This document shows, piece by piece, positions 35,651 through 45,868 of a DNA stretch of 64,000 bases. This DNA comes from Clostridium collagenovorans DSM 3089 (lineage in GTDB: Bacteria > Bacillota > Clostridia > Clostridiales > Clostridiaceae), in contig NZ_FQXP01000003.1 of assembly GCF_900130005.1 (NCBI RefSeq), forward strand, positions 682,001-746,000. The letters run 5' to 3'. Below the pieces are notes generated by a model. It worked only from the letters and a program-made list of their open reading frames with translations, was not told the DNA's origin and ran no database searches. Positions within the stretch are counted from its first letter, which is position 1, and each line of letters begins with the position of its first letter. Position numbers and translations under genes: made by a program.

Positions 35651-37624
35651 ATGGAAAACAAATTCAAAAGAAATATAGGTGTAGTAGCACATGTTGATGC
35701 TGGTAAAACTACCTTAACTGAACAATTAATTTATTTAAGTGGAATAAGTAGAGTTTTAGGAAGTGTAGATAAGGGCACAACTTACTCTGATACCTTAGAT
35801 ATAGAAAAACAACGTGGTATATCAGTAAAGTCCAGTGAAATTAACTTTACCTATGAGGATTACAATATTAATATAATTGATACTCCTGGGCATATAGATT
35901 TCATTGGGGAAGTTGAAAGATCTCTAAGCATATTAGATGGTTCTATTGTGGTACTTTCCTCCGTTGAAGGGGTTCAAGCTCAAAGTGAACTTTACTTTAA
36001 ATCCTTAAGGAATTTAAACGTTCCTACAATATTCTTTATAAATAAGCTGGATAGACTAGGCGCTAATCCTAATAAGGTACTTAAGGATATTTCTAAAAAT
36101 CTATCAAGTAAAGTAATTCCTTTACAAATTCTCATTGAAAATGAGAATAACTTTGAAGTTAAGAATATATTTTCTATAATAGATACTTTATATGATACTA
36201 CTTATTACTCCTTTATCGAAGAAATACTAACGGTATTAAGTGAAAATAATGAATATATTATAGATGAATTTTTAAATGAAACTCTTACTAAAGAAGATTT
36301 ACTTAAAGAACTAAAGCTTCAATGTAGTAAAGCTTTAGTTTACCCACTATATTATGGTGTAGCTTCTACTGGATACGGTGTTAGCTCACTACTTAAAGGA
36401 ATTATTGATTTTCTTCCATGTCCTAGAGAATATGACACTAATGATTTATGTGCCTTAGTTTATAAGGTTACACATCATAAAACCTTAGGGCAGGAATCTC
36501 ATATTAAATTATATAATGGAAATATAAGTGCCAAGGATGAGATTTTTAATACAACTAGGAATTGTACTGAGAAGATATCTTTTATTAAAAAAGCTGAAAA
36601 CTTAAAAATAGTTGACGTTAAAAGTGCTAATTACGGAGATATTATAATAGCTTATGGACTTAATTCTAATGTCGGTGATGTTTTTGGTAATAAGGACCTT
36701 CTTACGAAGCAACTTACTATAGCTAATCCTATACTTAAGGTACAAGTTATACCTAAGGATTCTAAAGATTCCTCTAATTTAGTTAAAGCTCTAGGCATAC
36801 TTCAAAAAGAGGATCCTCTTTTAAATATGGAATGGATAAAAGAAAAAGAAGAAATAAACATAAATATAATGGGGGAAATACAACTTGAAATTCTAAGCAG
36901 TATACTGAGTAAGAGATTTAATATAGATGTTACCTTCAGTGAAGCCTCTATAATATATAAAGAAACTTTAATTCAATCAGGTTTTGCCTTTGAGAGTTAT
37001 ACTATGCCTAAACCTTGTTGGGCAGTAGTTAAATTTTTAATTGAGCCATTACCAAAGGAAACTGGCATTATATTTGAAAGTAAAGTTAAAACTGAAAAAA
37101 TAATGCTAAAATATCAAAGAGAAATTGAAGATAATATACCTAAGATCTTAAATCAAGGACTATATGGCTGGAATGTAACTGATATTAAAATAACCTTAAT
37201 AGATGGAGAGCATCATATAATGCATTCTAGACCTGGAGATTTTGCAGCAGCTACTGCTATGGCATTAATGAAAGCTTTTTCAGAACTTGGTATGACTTTA
37301 CTTGAACCTATTATAAAGCTTAAAATTTCAGCACCTGAATTCATTAGTGGTAAAATTATAAATGAAATAATACAAATGAGAGGTAGCTTTGATGAACCTA
37401 TTATAGCTAATGATATAATAACTTTAAATGCTACGGTTCCTGCTTCAACCTCCTTAGACTTTCCACTAAAGCTTGGTATTTTATCCTCTGGTAAAGCAAC
37501 TATAAGCTCTGAATTTTATGGCTATGAGAAGTGTGATATATCTCTTGGTAAATCCAGAGAATATATAGGAGTAAATCCAATAGATAGAGCTAAATATATA
37601 CTATTTGTAAGAAATGCTTTATAA
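35651..37624 (+). CDS. TetM-like translation factor GTPase, second copy
   Basis: An EF-G-type GTPase of 658 residues: G1 AHVDAGKTTLTEQ, DTPGHIDF and NKLDRLG, then domains II-V. The domain IV loop reads DGEHHIMHSRPGDF, again unlike the Tet(M) drug-site loop. It is related to but clearly diverged from the protein at 14436-16406. The ATG at 35651 with GGGG 8 nt upstream is preferred; an in-frame TTG at 35597 would lie upstream of the likely -10 product start. It is monocistronic. A ribosome-rescue or protection role is inferred. Confidence 0.85.
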   Translation: MENKFKRNIGVVAHVDAGKTTLTEQLIYLSGISRVLGSVDKGTTYSDTLDIEKQRGISVKSSEINFTYEDYNINIIDTPGHIDFIGEVERSLSILDGSIVVLSSVEGVQAQSELYFKSLRNLNVPTIFFINKLDRLGANPNKVLKDISKNLSSKVIPLQILIENENNFEVKNIFSIIDTLYDTTYYSFIEEILTVLSENNEYIIDEFLNETLTKEDLLKELKLQCSKALVYPLYYGVASTGYGVSSLLKGIIDFLPCPREYDTNDLCALVYKVTHHKTLGQESHIKLYNGNISAKDEIFNTTRNCTEKISFIKKAENLKIVDVKSANYGDIIIAYGLNSNVGDVFGNKDLLTKQLTIANPILKVQVIPKDSKDSSNLVKALGILQKEDPLLNMEWIKEKEEININIMGEIQLEILSSILSKRFNIDVTFSEASIIYKETLIQSGFAFESYTMPKPCWAVVKFLIEPLPKETGIIFESKVKTEKIMLKYQREIEDNIPKILNQGLYGWNVTDIKITLIDGEHHIMHSRPGDFAAATAMALMKAFSELGMTLLEPIIKLKISAPEFISGKIINEIIQMRGSFDEPIIANDIITLNATVPASTSLDFPLKLGILSSGKATISSEFYGYEKCDISLGKSREYIGVNPIDRAKYILFVRNAL

Positions 37625-37670
37625 AGCTGTACTTCAATTTTTAAAAATAAAATACACTTTTTCTTAAATA

Positions 37671-37706
37671 AAGGTACCCAATAATAAATTCTTTATTGGG
37701 TACCTT
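37671..37706. terminator. Bidirectional terminator
   Basis: AAGGTACCCAATAA (37671-37684) pairs exactly with 37693-37706, between two convergent genes. Confidence 0.85.
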
Positions 37707-37727
37707 ACCTTATAAGTTTTAATTAAT

Positions 37728-39011
37728 TTATACTTCTTTTCCACTTAAAATTTCTACAGTTGGATTTTGTAAAACCTTATGTATAACATCGTAAATATCC
37801 TTTGTGGTCAAGGAATTTAAATTCTCTTCCTCCATTAGTGGTGATATATAATTTTTTTCTATATATCCTTTTTCTTCTCTGATTCCGTACATAACTTCAT
37901 AGTTTGCTGTATATACGCTTTCATAAATTGACTTTTCTAAACTTAAACTTCTTTTTAATTTAAAAGACTTTATTAATTTACATATTTTATCTTCAGTAAA
38001 TATATCATCTCTATTTTTTACTTCTTCTATTTTTGAATTTATTAAATTTATTGCTTTTTCACATTTATCTTTAGATGTTCCCAAGGAAATTTTAAATATT
38101 TTTATTCCCTTTTCATTTTTTATACAACTACTTATATCATAAGCTAAACCATTTTTAGTTCGTATTTCATCATATAATAAACTACTTGTACCTTCTCCAA
38201 AAGCTAAATTAAATATTCTAAGTGCTTTAACTTCTTCCTTAGTAAGAGTATGTATTGGAAATGCATATTGTATTTTACATCCCTTTATACTACTATCCTC
38301 TTTTCTGAAAACTCCACAGTTATTGCCTTCATATATAAACTCTTCTTTATTTATAAGCTCCTTTTTCTTTAATACTTCATTATTCTTCGGCTTCCATAAA
38401 GAAAAATATTTTTTTATAAGCCCTAAAATTTCTTCAAACTCTAAAGAACTTACAACTGAAATAACAGCATTTTCAGGAGTATAATATTTTTTATAAAATT
38501 CATTTATATCTTCTATATTTATATTAGTTATACTTTCTTTATTTCCAATGATAAGATCTTTAAGTCTTCTACTATTAAAGGCACTTCTTAAAAGTTCATC
38601 CTCACAGTACTGATAAGGATCCTCTTTCCATTCTTGAAGTTCCTCCAAAATAACATCTATCTCTTCTTTAAAACCGTCCTTTGGAAATATAGGATTAATC
38701 AATAAATCGCTATATAATTCTATAGTTCTTTCAAAATCATCACTTAAGGTTGTACCATAGTAAACTGCATAGGGATAATTAGTCATAGCATTGTTAAATC
38801 CAAGTATTTCATCACATAAGATATTTATCTCTGCCTCTGTTCTATTCTTAGTTCCTTTATAAATCATATGTTCTACAACATGAGCTAATCCTATTTTAAA
38901 GTTTACTTCGGAATTAGCTCCAGCTTCTAAAGAAATAGCAATAGAGCTTAAACTTCCTTCTATTTTTTTATAAATAACTGTTAATCCATTATCTATAACC
39001 TGTTTTATCAT
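37728..39011 (-). CDS. M16 family metallopeptidase (insulinase-like)
   Basis: A 427-residue zinc protease-like protein with the inverted motif HVVEH in GLAHVVEHMIYKGT and downstream Glu in EELQEWKED. GLAYDISS in the second half is the Arg/Tyr-type substrate region of the family. It resembles the processing-peptidase family found beside parCE or rpsO-pnp in Firmicutes. ATG follows GAGGTGAG. A strong terminator separates it from parC, so it may have its own promoter. Substrate unknown. Confidence 0.9.
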   Translation of the reverse strand: MIKQVIDNGLTVIYKKIEGSLSSIAISLEAGANSEVNFKIGLAHVVEHMIYKGTKNRTEAEINILCDEILGFNNAMTNYPYAVYYGTTLSDDFERTIELYSDLLINPIFPKDGFKEEIDVILEELQEWKEDPYQYCEDELLRSAFNSRRLKDLIIGNKESITNINIEDINEFYKKYYTPENAVISVVSSLEFEEILGLIKKYFSLWKPKNNEVLKKKELINKEEFIYEGNNCGVFRKEDSSIKGCKIQYAFPIHTLTKEEVKALRIFNLAFGEGTSSLLYDEIRTKNGLAYDISSCIKNEKGIKIFKISLGTSKDKCEKAINLINSKIEEVKNRDDIFTEDKICKLIKSFKLKRSLSLEKSIYESVYTANYEVMYGIREEKGYIEKNYISPLMEEENLNSLTTKDIYDVIHKVLQNPTVEILSGKEV

Positions 39012-39027
39012 AATCTCACCTCTTTAA

Positions 39028-39073
39028 AAATAAAGCTTCTCTCTTAATTATACTTAAGGAGAAGCTTTATTTA
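39028..39073 (-). terminator. parC terminator
   Basis: AAATAAAGCTTCTC (39028-39041) pairs exactly with 39060-39073; on the minus strand the stem ends in a U-run 17 nt after the parC stop. Confidence 0.85.
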
Positions 39074-39089
39074 TACTAATTTATTTTTA

Positions 39090-41960
39090 TTATCTTATCT
39101 TTACCTCTTTAACATAGTCCTTAGAATCAAGACTCATTAAGTTTTTACCTTTTCCAGCTCTATTCTGTATTACAAGCTCCTTTAAGCACAATGTAGTTTC
39201 TTCATTGTTCTTACTATTTAATATAACTGACTTATTATCATCTTCTGCGCATATTATATTAGTAAATACTACTTCATCCTCTTCTTTTAAGCTTATTCCT
39301 ATGATACCTTGAGCATTTTTACGCAATAGATTTAAAGAATCAATTTCAAATCTAATTACCATAGCTTTTTTAGTAATCATAATTAGTTCATTGTTTTCTA
39401 ACTTATAAGTATGTATGCCTTGTAGCTTATCTCCATCCTTTAATTTTATTTCCCCAATTGAACCATATTTAATCTTACATTCATCTAAATTTATTCTTTT
39501 TATAATACCTTTTTCTGTGCATACAATTAAGTTTTCACTTTCATCTTCATGAGTGGTTTTGTGATAACTTAAAAGTTTTATAGCTTTGCCATTAAAGTTA
39601 TCAATTACTTTACTTATATCCACACCATTTTCATCTATATTTTGTAATATAACTGCAGGTATAACATAAAACTTTCCTGTATCAGTAAAGAAAACCAAGT
39701 TAGAGTCTGTACTAGTAAAGGTTCCTAAGTTAGAGTTTCTACCCATGGTGTTTTTTAGTAGCCCCTTTGCACTTATACATACAGAGAATACTTTATATTC
39801 GTATTCTTCAACTATGTTCATTGAAAGTATTTCATCATTTTTACAAAGAGTAACAGCATCATATCCATGTAATCCCTTATCCTTATAAAGTTCTCTTGGC
39901 TGATCTATTGTAAAGTTTAATCCTTCTTTACTTTTCACTTCTATGAATGTAGAGCTTTTCTCTGTAGATTCAGTGGTTACACATATAACCTTCTCATTTT
40001 CACGCATTTTGAAAACATTAAATTTAGAACCCTTAACAAACTTATTAAAATCCACTCTTTTCATAGCACCCATATTGGTAAATAAGACAAATTCTTTTTT
40101 ATCAATGAAATTATCTATACTTATAAAATGAACTATTGATTCTTTAGATAAATCTATACCCTTTACAATTGAATCAATTCTTTCACCCTTTTCTTTCCAT
40201 TTAGTTTCAGGAATATCAATTCCTCTGCATAGAACAATATTTCCATCATCAGTAAAGAACATTAAATTAGCTCTAGTGTTACTTTGTATTAAGAACTTAT
40301 TAAAATCTCCTTCTCTATACTCTATATCTTCAATATTAGTTGTAGATCTATTATAAGATTTAAGAGAAAGCCTCTTTATAAATCCTTCCTTAGACATAGT
40401 TAGCATAATATCCTCTTCTGGTATTAATTCTTCCACATCTATTTTAGCTTCCTTATCATCATATACTATGCGAGTCTTTCTTTCATTATTGTATTTTTCC
40501 TTTACTTCTAATAGCTCTTTGGTAATTACTTTTAATAACTCTTTTTCACTACCTAAGATCTTTTTTAGTTTTGCTATTAATTTTTCAAGTTCTTTATATT
40601 CCTTTTGAAAAACTTCTATTTCTAAACCTGTTAATCTATATAGCATTAACTCTAATATTGCTTCTGCTTGAATACCACTAAAATCAAATTCTTTAATTAA
40701 ATTTTCAGCTGCATGTTTTTTAGATTTAGAAGCTCTTATTACCTTAATAACCTCATCCATTATTCCTATAGCTTTTATAAAACCTTCTACTACATGAAAT
40801 CTTTTTTCTGCAATTTCTAATTCTCTTTTAGTTCTTCTTGTTACAACTTCCTTTTGATGTTCTAAATAATTATATAAAATAGCTTTTAATCCTAAGGTCT
40901 CTGGTTTACCATTAACTAAAGCTACCATATTGAAACTTAAATTGCATTGAAGCTCTGTTTTTTGGAATAAGTACTTTTCAACTTTTTCAACCATTTCTTT
41001 ATTACAAGATTTTTTAAATTCAATTACAGCCCTTGTTCCATTTCTATCTGACTCATCTCTTATATCGGTTATGCACTCTAAAACCTTAGAATGTTTTTTA
41101 TCACCTGTCATATTAGAAATGTTTTGAAGTATTTTAGCTTTATTTTTTCTATAAGGAAACTCATGAATTATAATTCCATATCTATCATTTTCTAATTTTT
41201 CTATAGATGTTTTTGATCTTAAGGTTACTTTTCCTTCACCAGTTTCATAAGCAGACTCAATTGCATTTTCACCTATAAGTATTCCACCTGTAGGCAAATC
41301 TGGTCCCTTAATATGCTGCATAAGTTCCTTAGTTGTTATATCTTTATTCTCAGATAAAGCCAAAACTCCATCTATGGTTTCTCCTAAATTATGAGGTGGT
41401 ATATTAGTTGCTAATCCAACAGCTATACCAAAGGTTCCATTTACTAAAAGATTAGGATACCTAGCTGGTAAAACAGAGGGCTCTTTTTCTGAATCAGAAT
41501 AGTTATCTACCATATCAACTACATTCTTATCAATATCTTTAAGCATTTCTAAAGCTATTGGAGATAATCTTGCTTCAGTATAACGCATGGCTGCCGCACT
41601 GTCTCCATCTACGCTTCCCCAGTTTCCGTGACCATCTATAAGTGGCATTCTTGTTGAGAAATTCTGAGCTAGTATTACCATAGCATCATATACGGAAGAA
41701 TCCCCGTGAGGATGATACTTACCAAGTATATCTCCTACAATTCTTGCTGATTTATAGTAAGGCTTATCCGGAAAAGCTTTTAGCATATAGGATCCATATA
41801 AAATCCTTCTATGAACTGGTTTTAAACCATCCCTTACATCAGGTAATGCCCTGTCCTTAGCAACTTCAACTGCATAGGGTAAATAATTATCAGGCATCGC
41901 CTCTTCTAAGGATACTTTAATTATATTATTATCACTTGGAATATTAAATTTCTTAGCCAT
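39090..41960 (-). CDS. parC: DNA topoisomerase IV subunit A
   Basis: A 956-residue type II topoisomerase A subunit. The catalytic Tyr127 is in AAMRYTEARL, and the quinolone region HPHGDSSVYDAM keeps Ser88 and Asp92, the usual sensitive residues. The C-terminal beta-pinwheel blades follow from about residue 500. The GyrA box (QRRGGKG type) is absent, which favours ParC over GyrA. It lies 16 nt after parE in one operon. It decatenates daughter chromosomes. Confidence 0.9.
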   Translation of the reverse strand: MAKKFNIPSDNNIIKVSLEEAMPDNYLPYAVEVAKDRALPDVRDGLKPVHRRILYGSYMLKAFPDKPYYKSARIVGDILGKYHPHGDSSVYDAMVILAQNFSTRMPLIDGHGNWGSVDGDSAAAMRYTEARLSPIALEMLKDIDKNVVDMVDNYSDSEKEPSVLPARYPNLLVNGTFGIAVGLATNIPPHNLGETIDGVLALSENKDITTKELMQHIKGPDLPTGGILIGENAIESAYETGEGKVTLRSKTSIEKLENDRYGIIIHEFPYRKNKAKILQNISNMTGDKKHSKVLECITDIRDESDRNGTRAVIEFKKSCNKEMVEKVEKYLFQKTELQCNLSFNMVALVNGKPETLGLKAILYNYLEHQKEVVTRRTKRELEIAEKRFHVVEGFIKAIGIMDEVIKVIRASKSKKHAAENLIKEFDFSGIQAEAILELMLYRLTGLEIEVFQKEYKELEKLIAKLKKILGSEKELLKVITKELLEVKEKYNNERKTRIVYDDKEAKIDVEELIPEEDIMLTMSKEGFIKRLSLKSYNRSTTNIEDIEYREGDFNKFLIQSNTRANLMFFTDDGNIVLCRGIDIPETKWKEKGERIDSIVKGIDLSKESIVHFISIDNFIDKKEFVLFTNMGAMKRVDFNKFVKGSKFNVFKMRENEKVICVTTESTEKSSTFIEVKSKEGLNFTIDQPRELYKDKGLHGYDAVTLCKNDEILSMNIVEEYEYKVFSVCISAKGLLKNTMGRNSNLGTFTSTDSNLVFFTDTGKFYVIPAVILQNIDENGVDISKVIDNFNGKAIKLLSYHKTTHEDESENLIVCTEKGIIKRINLDECKIKYGSIGEIKLKDGDKLQGIHTYKLENNELIMITKKAMVIRFEIDSLNLLRKNAQGIIGISLKEEDEVVFTNIICAEDDNKSVILNSKNNEETTLCLKELVIQNRAGKGKNLMSLDSKDYVKEVKIR

Positions 41961-41976
41961 AACTCTTCACCCCTTT

Positions 41977-43929
41977 TTAAAATTCTGCGTATTTATATAA
42001 GTAATTTTTTCTTGGTTGTACTACATCACCCATTAAAAGTGAAACCATTTTTTCCGCTTTAGCTCCATCTTCTATGGTAACTTGATATAGCACTCTAGTC
42101 TCTGGATTTAAAGTTGTATCCCATAACTGCTCTGGATTCATCTCTCCTAATCCTTTAAATCTTTGAACTAAAGCTCCCTTGCCCACTTCTTTCTTAGCTT
42201 TTTCTAGTTCTGAGTCACTATAAGCATAAACTGTTTTAGGATTTTTTCCGCCTTCTCTATATACTTTATATAAAGGAGGTTGTGCTAAAAATAAATGTCC
42301 ATTATTTATTAATTGTCTCATATATCTGTATATATATGTCATCCAAAGAGTTCTAATATGGTATCCATCTACGTCGGCATCACTCATTATTATTATTTTA
42401 TGGTATTTGAGTTCATTTTCTTTATAATTGTCTAATATTCCTGTTCCAATGGCTGCATTAAATAGCTTTAATTCTTCGTTTGCAAGTACATTTTCTAAGT
42501 TTTGCTTTTCAGTATTTAAAATTTTACCCTTTGAAGGCATTATAGTTTGAAATCTTCTATCTCTTGCTTGCTTTGCACTACCACCAGCAGAATCTCCCTC
42601 AACTATAAATAGTTCAGCAAGTTCAGGTTCTTTTAAGGTACATACTGCAACCTTTCCTGCTAAAGGTGCTGTTCCTTTTCCTATTTTTTTCTTTTCTGCA
42701 TCATTAATTTTCTTAACTCTTTCTCTTCTAGCTACGGCTAAAAGGGCATTATTTATTATCAATGTTGCTATTTCTTTATTATCTTCTATCCATTCATAAA
42801 ATTTATTATAAGCTAATTCATTCATAACTGTATAAGCTTCGTTATTTCCAAGCTTTGTTTTAGTTTGTCCTTCAAAAATAGGATTGCTTATTTTCACTTT
42901 TAATATGGCTGTCATTCCTTCTCTAAGGTCATCACCCTCAAACTCTTTATCCTTATCTTTTATAAGATTAAGCTTTCTAGCCCATTCCTTAAAAGCCCTA
43001 GTCATACCCGTTTTAAAACCTGTTTCATGGGTACCAGCTTCAGTAGTAGGTATATTATTTACATAACTCGCTATATTTTCCGTGCTTGAATCCGTAAATT
43101 GTATACAGGCTTCTCCTGAAATCATAAGCCCGTTTAATTCTTTTTCACCTTCAAAACTAATAGGCTCCTTATGAAGAACTACTTTACTTTCATTTAGGTA
43201 TTCAATAAAGTCTAAAAGACCTCTTTCAGAATGGTAGTATTTTTCTACTAGCTCAGTTCCTCTTTCATCCTTTAAAACTAAGGTAACTCCTTTATTTTGG
43301 AATGCTAGCTCTTGTAATCTTTCATCTATCAAATCATATTTAAATTCAGTTACACTGAAAATCCTACTGTCTGGTTTAAAGGTAACCTTAGTACCTGTGA
43401 TTTTAGTCTTACCTATTACTTCAAGTTCCGTAACTGGAGTTCCTGGCATATCTCTATTCATTTCTTTATCAAAGGCATATTCAAATCTTTGTCTGTATAT
43501 TTTACCACTTTGATAAACCTCTACTTCAACCCATTCTGATAAAGCATTAACTACAGCCGCTCCAACTCCATGTAAACCCCCTGAAGTTTTATAATTAGTG
43601 TTATTAAACTTTCCACCAGTATGTAATTCAGTGTATACCATTTGAACCCCTGATGTTTTTTTTATGGGGTGTATTCCAGTGGGTATACCTCTTCCATTAT
43701 CTATTATAGTTACACTGTTATCTTTATTTAAAATTATCTCTGCCTTAGTTCCATATCCATTGGTAATTTCATCTATAGAGTTATCAAGAATCTCCCAAAT
43801 ACAATGGTGCAGACCCTTTGATGATGTTGACCCAATATACATTCCCGGTCTTATTCTTACGGGCTCTAACTTCTCTAGAGATGTCAGGTCCGTTACAGTA
43901 TAGGATGTATTAATATCTGTTTCCTTCAT
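41977..43929 (-). CDS. parE: DNA topoisomerase IV subunit B
   Basis: A 650-residue ATPase subunit. The GHKL motifs are EILDNSIDEITNG, DNGRGIPTG and GGLHGVGAAVVNALS. The TOPRIM domain has VEGDSAGGSAKQARDR and MSDADVDGYHIRTL. The start at ATG 43929 has GGAGG upstream; a TTG four codons earlier lies in the site itself. It is cotranscribed with parC. Confidence 0.93.
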   Translation of the reverse strand: MKETDINTSYTVTDLTSLEKLEPVRIRPGMYIGSTSSKGLHHCIWEILDNSIDEITNGYGTKAEIILNKDNSVTIIDNGRGIPTGIHPIKKTSGVQMVYTELHTGGKFNNTNYKTSGGLHGVGAAVVNALSEWVEVEVYQSGKIYRQRFEYAFDKEMNRDMPGTPVTELEVIGKTKITGTKVTFKPDSRIFSVTEFKYDLIDERLQELAFQNKGVTLVLKDERGTELVEKYYHSERGLLDFIEYLNESKVVLHKEPISFEGEKELNGLMISGEACIQFTDSSTENIASYVNNIPTTEAGTHETGFKTGMTRAFKEWARKLNLIKDKDKEFEGDDLREGMTAILKVKISNPIFEGQTKTKLGNNEAYTVMNELAYNKFYEWIEDNKEIATLIINNALLAVARRERVKKINDAEKKKIGKGTAPLAGKVAVCTLKEPELAELFIVEGDSAGGSAKQARDRRFQTIMPSKGKILNTEKQNLENVLANEELKLFNAAIGTGILDNYKENELKYHKIIIMSDADVDGYHIRTLWMTYIYRYMRQLINNGHLFLAQPPLYKVYREGGKNPKTVYAYSDSELEKAKKEVGKGALVQRFKGLGEMNPEQLWDTTLNPETRVLYQVTIEDGAKAEKMVSLLMGDVVQPRKNYLYKYAEF

Positions 43930-43996
43930 ATTTTCCTCCAATTCGCACTACATTATAAACAAAATGAACAGAAACAAATGTTCTGTCCATCTTATT

Positions 43997-45016
43997 TTAT
44001 CTTGTTTCAAACCAATTTTCAATTTCTTTTGCAGTATTTTCTATGTTATCAACTTCAACTTTCAATCCATACTTATATTTATCAGAGGTATGAGTATACA
44101 TTGGATCATAATATTTGATCATTAATTCCTTTGTAACTGTAAAGTAATCCTCTTCTTCTACAAGTTTTTTATATTCTTCTATTGTATCCTTGGAAATATA
44201 CTTGTTAAGCTTATCAAGAGCAAAAATAATATCCTCTTTCGACGATTTATTTTTTGTATATTCATTTACTATTAAATCACATCTAAAATCTATAGATGCT
44301 CCTACAAATATATGTAATCCTTCTTTCATTTTTTTATGTATGTACTCTGGTATGAAAACATTTCCTATTCTTCTACTTTCAGCTTCCACAAAAACATAAT
44401 TACTTTTAATTTTGCTTAATTTATTATACACATTAGAATCAAAGGCCTTTTGAGTTAAACAACTACCTAACCCAACACTTCCCAGAAGTGATCCTCTATG
44501 ATTTGCACATCCTTCTAAATCTAAAACTGGATATCCATCTGCTTCTAGCTTTTTTAAAATCTCCGTTTTACCCACACCAGTATTTCCATGAAGTACAATA
44601 TAAGTGAGATCTTCATTCAATTTTGGAAGTTCATCCATTATGTATTTTCTATAGCTTTTATATCCTCCTAAGAGTTTTCTACATCTTATTCCCATGGAAG
44701 ATAGTGTACTGTTTAAAACTCCACTTCTCATTCCACCTCTTGCACAAAAGAAAATTATTCTATCATACTTTGCTTCTAATTCTAAAGCTTTATCATACAA
44801 CTCTGGAAGCTTTTTAGATCCTATTTGTATTGCTAACTTTTTAGATTTTTCTACATCTTCTTTATATAAAGTTCCTACTACTTTTCTTTCTTCATTATCA
44901 AGTATAGGTATATTGATTGCACCTTCTATAGTAGATGCCTCAAATTCCTCTGGCGTCCTTACATCTACTAAAACATAGTTTCCATCTAAGTCCTTGTACT
45001 CAAGTGGTAAATACAT
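43997..45016 (-). CDS. mnmH: tRNA 2-selenouridine synthase
   Basis: A 339-residue enzyme that replaces sulfur with selenium at wobble U34. The N-terminal rhodanese domain has its active Cys in FFCARGGMRSG, and the C-terminal P-loop domain has HGNTGVGKTEIL. Its presence implies that the cell makes selenophosphate. ATG follows ACGGAGG. It is monocistronic between parE and an unknown gene. Confidence 0.93.
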   Translation of the reverse strand: MYLPLEYKDLDGNYVLVDVRTPEEFEASTIEGAINIPILDNEERKVVGTLYKEDVEKSKKLAIQIGSKKLPELYDKALELEAKYDRIIFFCARGGMRSGVLNSTLSSMGIRCRKLLGGYKSYRKYIMDELPKLNEDLTYIVLHGNTGVGKTEILKKLEADGYPVLDLEGCANHRGSLLGSVGLGSCLTQKAFDSNVYNKLSKIKSNYVFVEAESRRIGNVFIPEYIHKKMKEGLHIFVGASIDFRCDLIVNEYTKNKSSKEDIIFALDKLNKYISKDTIEEYKKLVEEEDYFTVTKELMIKYYDPMYTHTSDKYKYGLKVEVDNIENTAKEIENWFETR

Positions 45017-45069
45017 TATTTTTCCTCCGTAAACTTTTTGCTGTAATGTATATATTGATTTCTTATATT

Positions 45070-45114
45070 AAAGTGAATTATTGTAACCATATTATACTTA
45101 CAATAATTCACTTT
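45070..45114 (-). terminator. 17-bp perfect inverted repeat
   Basis: AAAGTGAATTATTGTAA (45070-45086) pairs exactly with 45098-45114. It lies 70 nt after the unknown gene at 45185. The U-run is short (CTTTAATAT), so terminator is likely but not certain. Confidence 0.6.
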
Positions 45115-45184
45115 AAAAACTCAAATTCTATTATATTACTACTCAATTAATTATTCAAGTTACCATATATTTATATACATTATA

Positions 45185-45559
45185 TTATTTATAAAATTCT
45201 TTTAAATAAAACATACTTAATCTTGCCATATATCTTAAGCTATTTTCATCTATATTACTGTTAAATCCATTTTCTAAGATTTTAATTCTACTTAAGTTAA
45301 TAATCTTATTTTCTAGCTCACCTTCATCTATAGTTTTGTTTTCGTCCATTACTTCCTTAGCACTTAACCATATTATACTTAATATTTTTTCCAAATTATC
45401 TTTGTTACATTCATCACTTGTAAGTGTACTAAAGCTACTTTGATTAAGTCCATAATAATCAGCTTCCTTAGACCCTCTAGATTCCATAACAACAAATAAA
45501 TATCCCAAGCATACTATTGTTAATATAAGTATTGAATATTGAAGTATAGTTTCTCCCAT
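45185..45559 (-). CDS. Membrane-anchored hypothetical protein, 124 aa
   Basis: An N-terminal hydrophobic segment at about 7-26 (YSILILTIVCLGYLFVV) is followed by an acidic domain of about 95 residues. ATG follows AGGAGG. A single-pass membrane protein with its C-terminus inside or outside is possible; it lacks a lipobox. It lies alone between mnmH and glpK. I do not recognise a family. Confidence 0.75.
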   Translation of the reverse strand: MGETILQYSILILTIVCLGYLFVVMESRGSKEADYYGLNQSSFSTLTSDECNKDNLEKILSIIWLSAKEVMDENKTIDEGELENKIINLSRIKILENGFNSNIDENSLRYMARLSMFYLKEFYK

Positions 45560-45868
45560 GATTTCCTCCTAAAAAATAATACTATACTTATGATATATGC
45601 TAGTATTATCTTTTAGGTACAAATCTCTTTTTCTATAAATTATATTTATACTAGCTTATAATACTTCTTAAAATAAAAAATTCTCGGCTGAACGCCGAGA
45701 TAAAATTTTATAAAGTATTAATAATCTAAGAGATTTAAAAGAGAAAATAAGATTATTACATTTATAAGTAAATTATAAATTTAATAAACCATTTCACAAG
45801 ATTATTATACTATAGAGATATAAAACTGTAAATCAAAAGTTACAAATTATTTACTCATTAGATTTTAT
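45560..45868. other. Intergenic region downstream of glpK
   Basis: It contains the GC-rich glpK terminator at 45682-45700. I see no ORF. Confidence 0.5.
45671..45700 (-). terminator. glpK terminator
   Basis: TCTCGGC pairs with GCCGAGA across TGAAC/GTTCA, and on the minus strand is followed by ATTTTTTATTTT. Confidence 0.88.

Noticed and set aside
39090..43929. gyrA/gyrB assignment
   Set aside because: The A subunit lacks a GyrA box, and the gene order parE-parC with M16 peptidase next to it fits topoisomerase IV.
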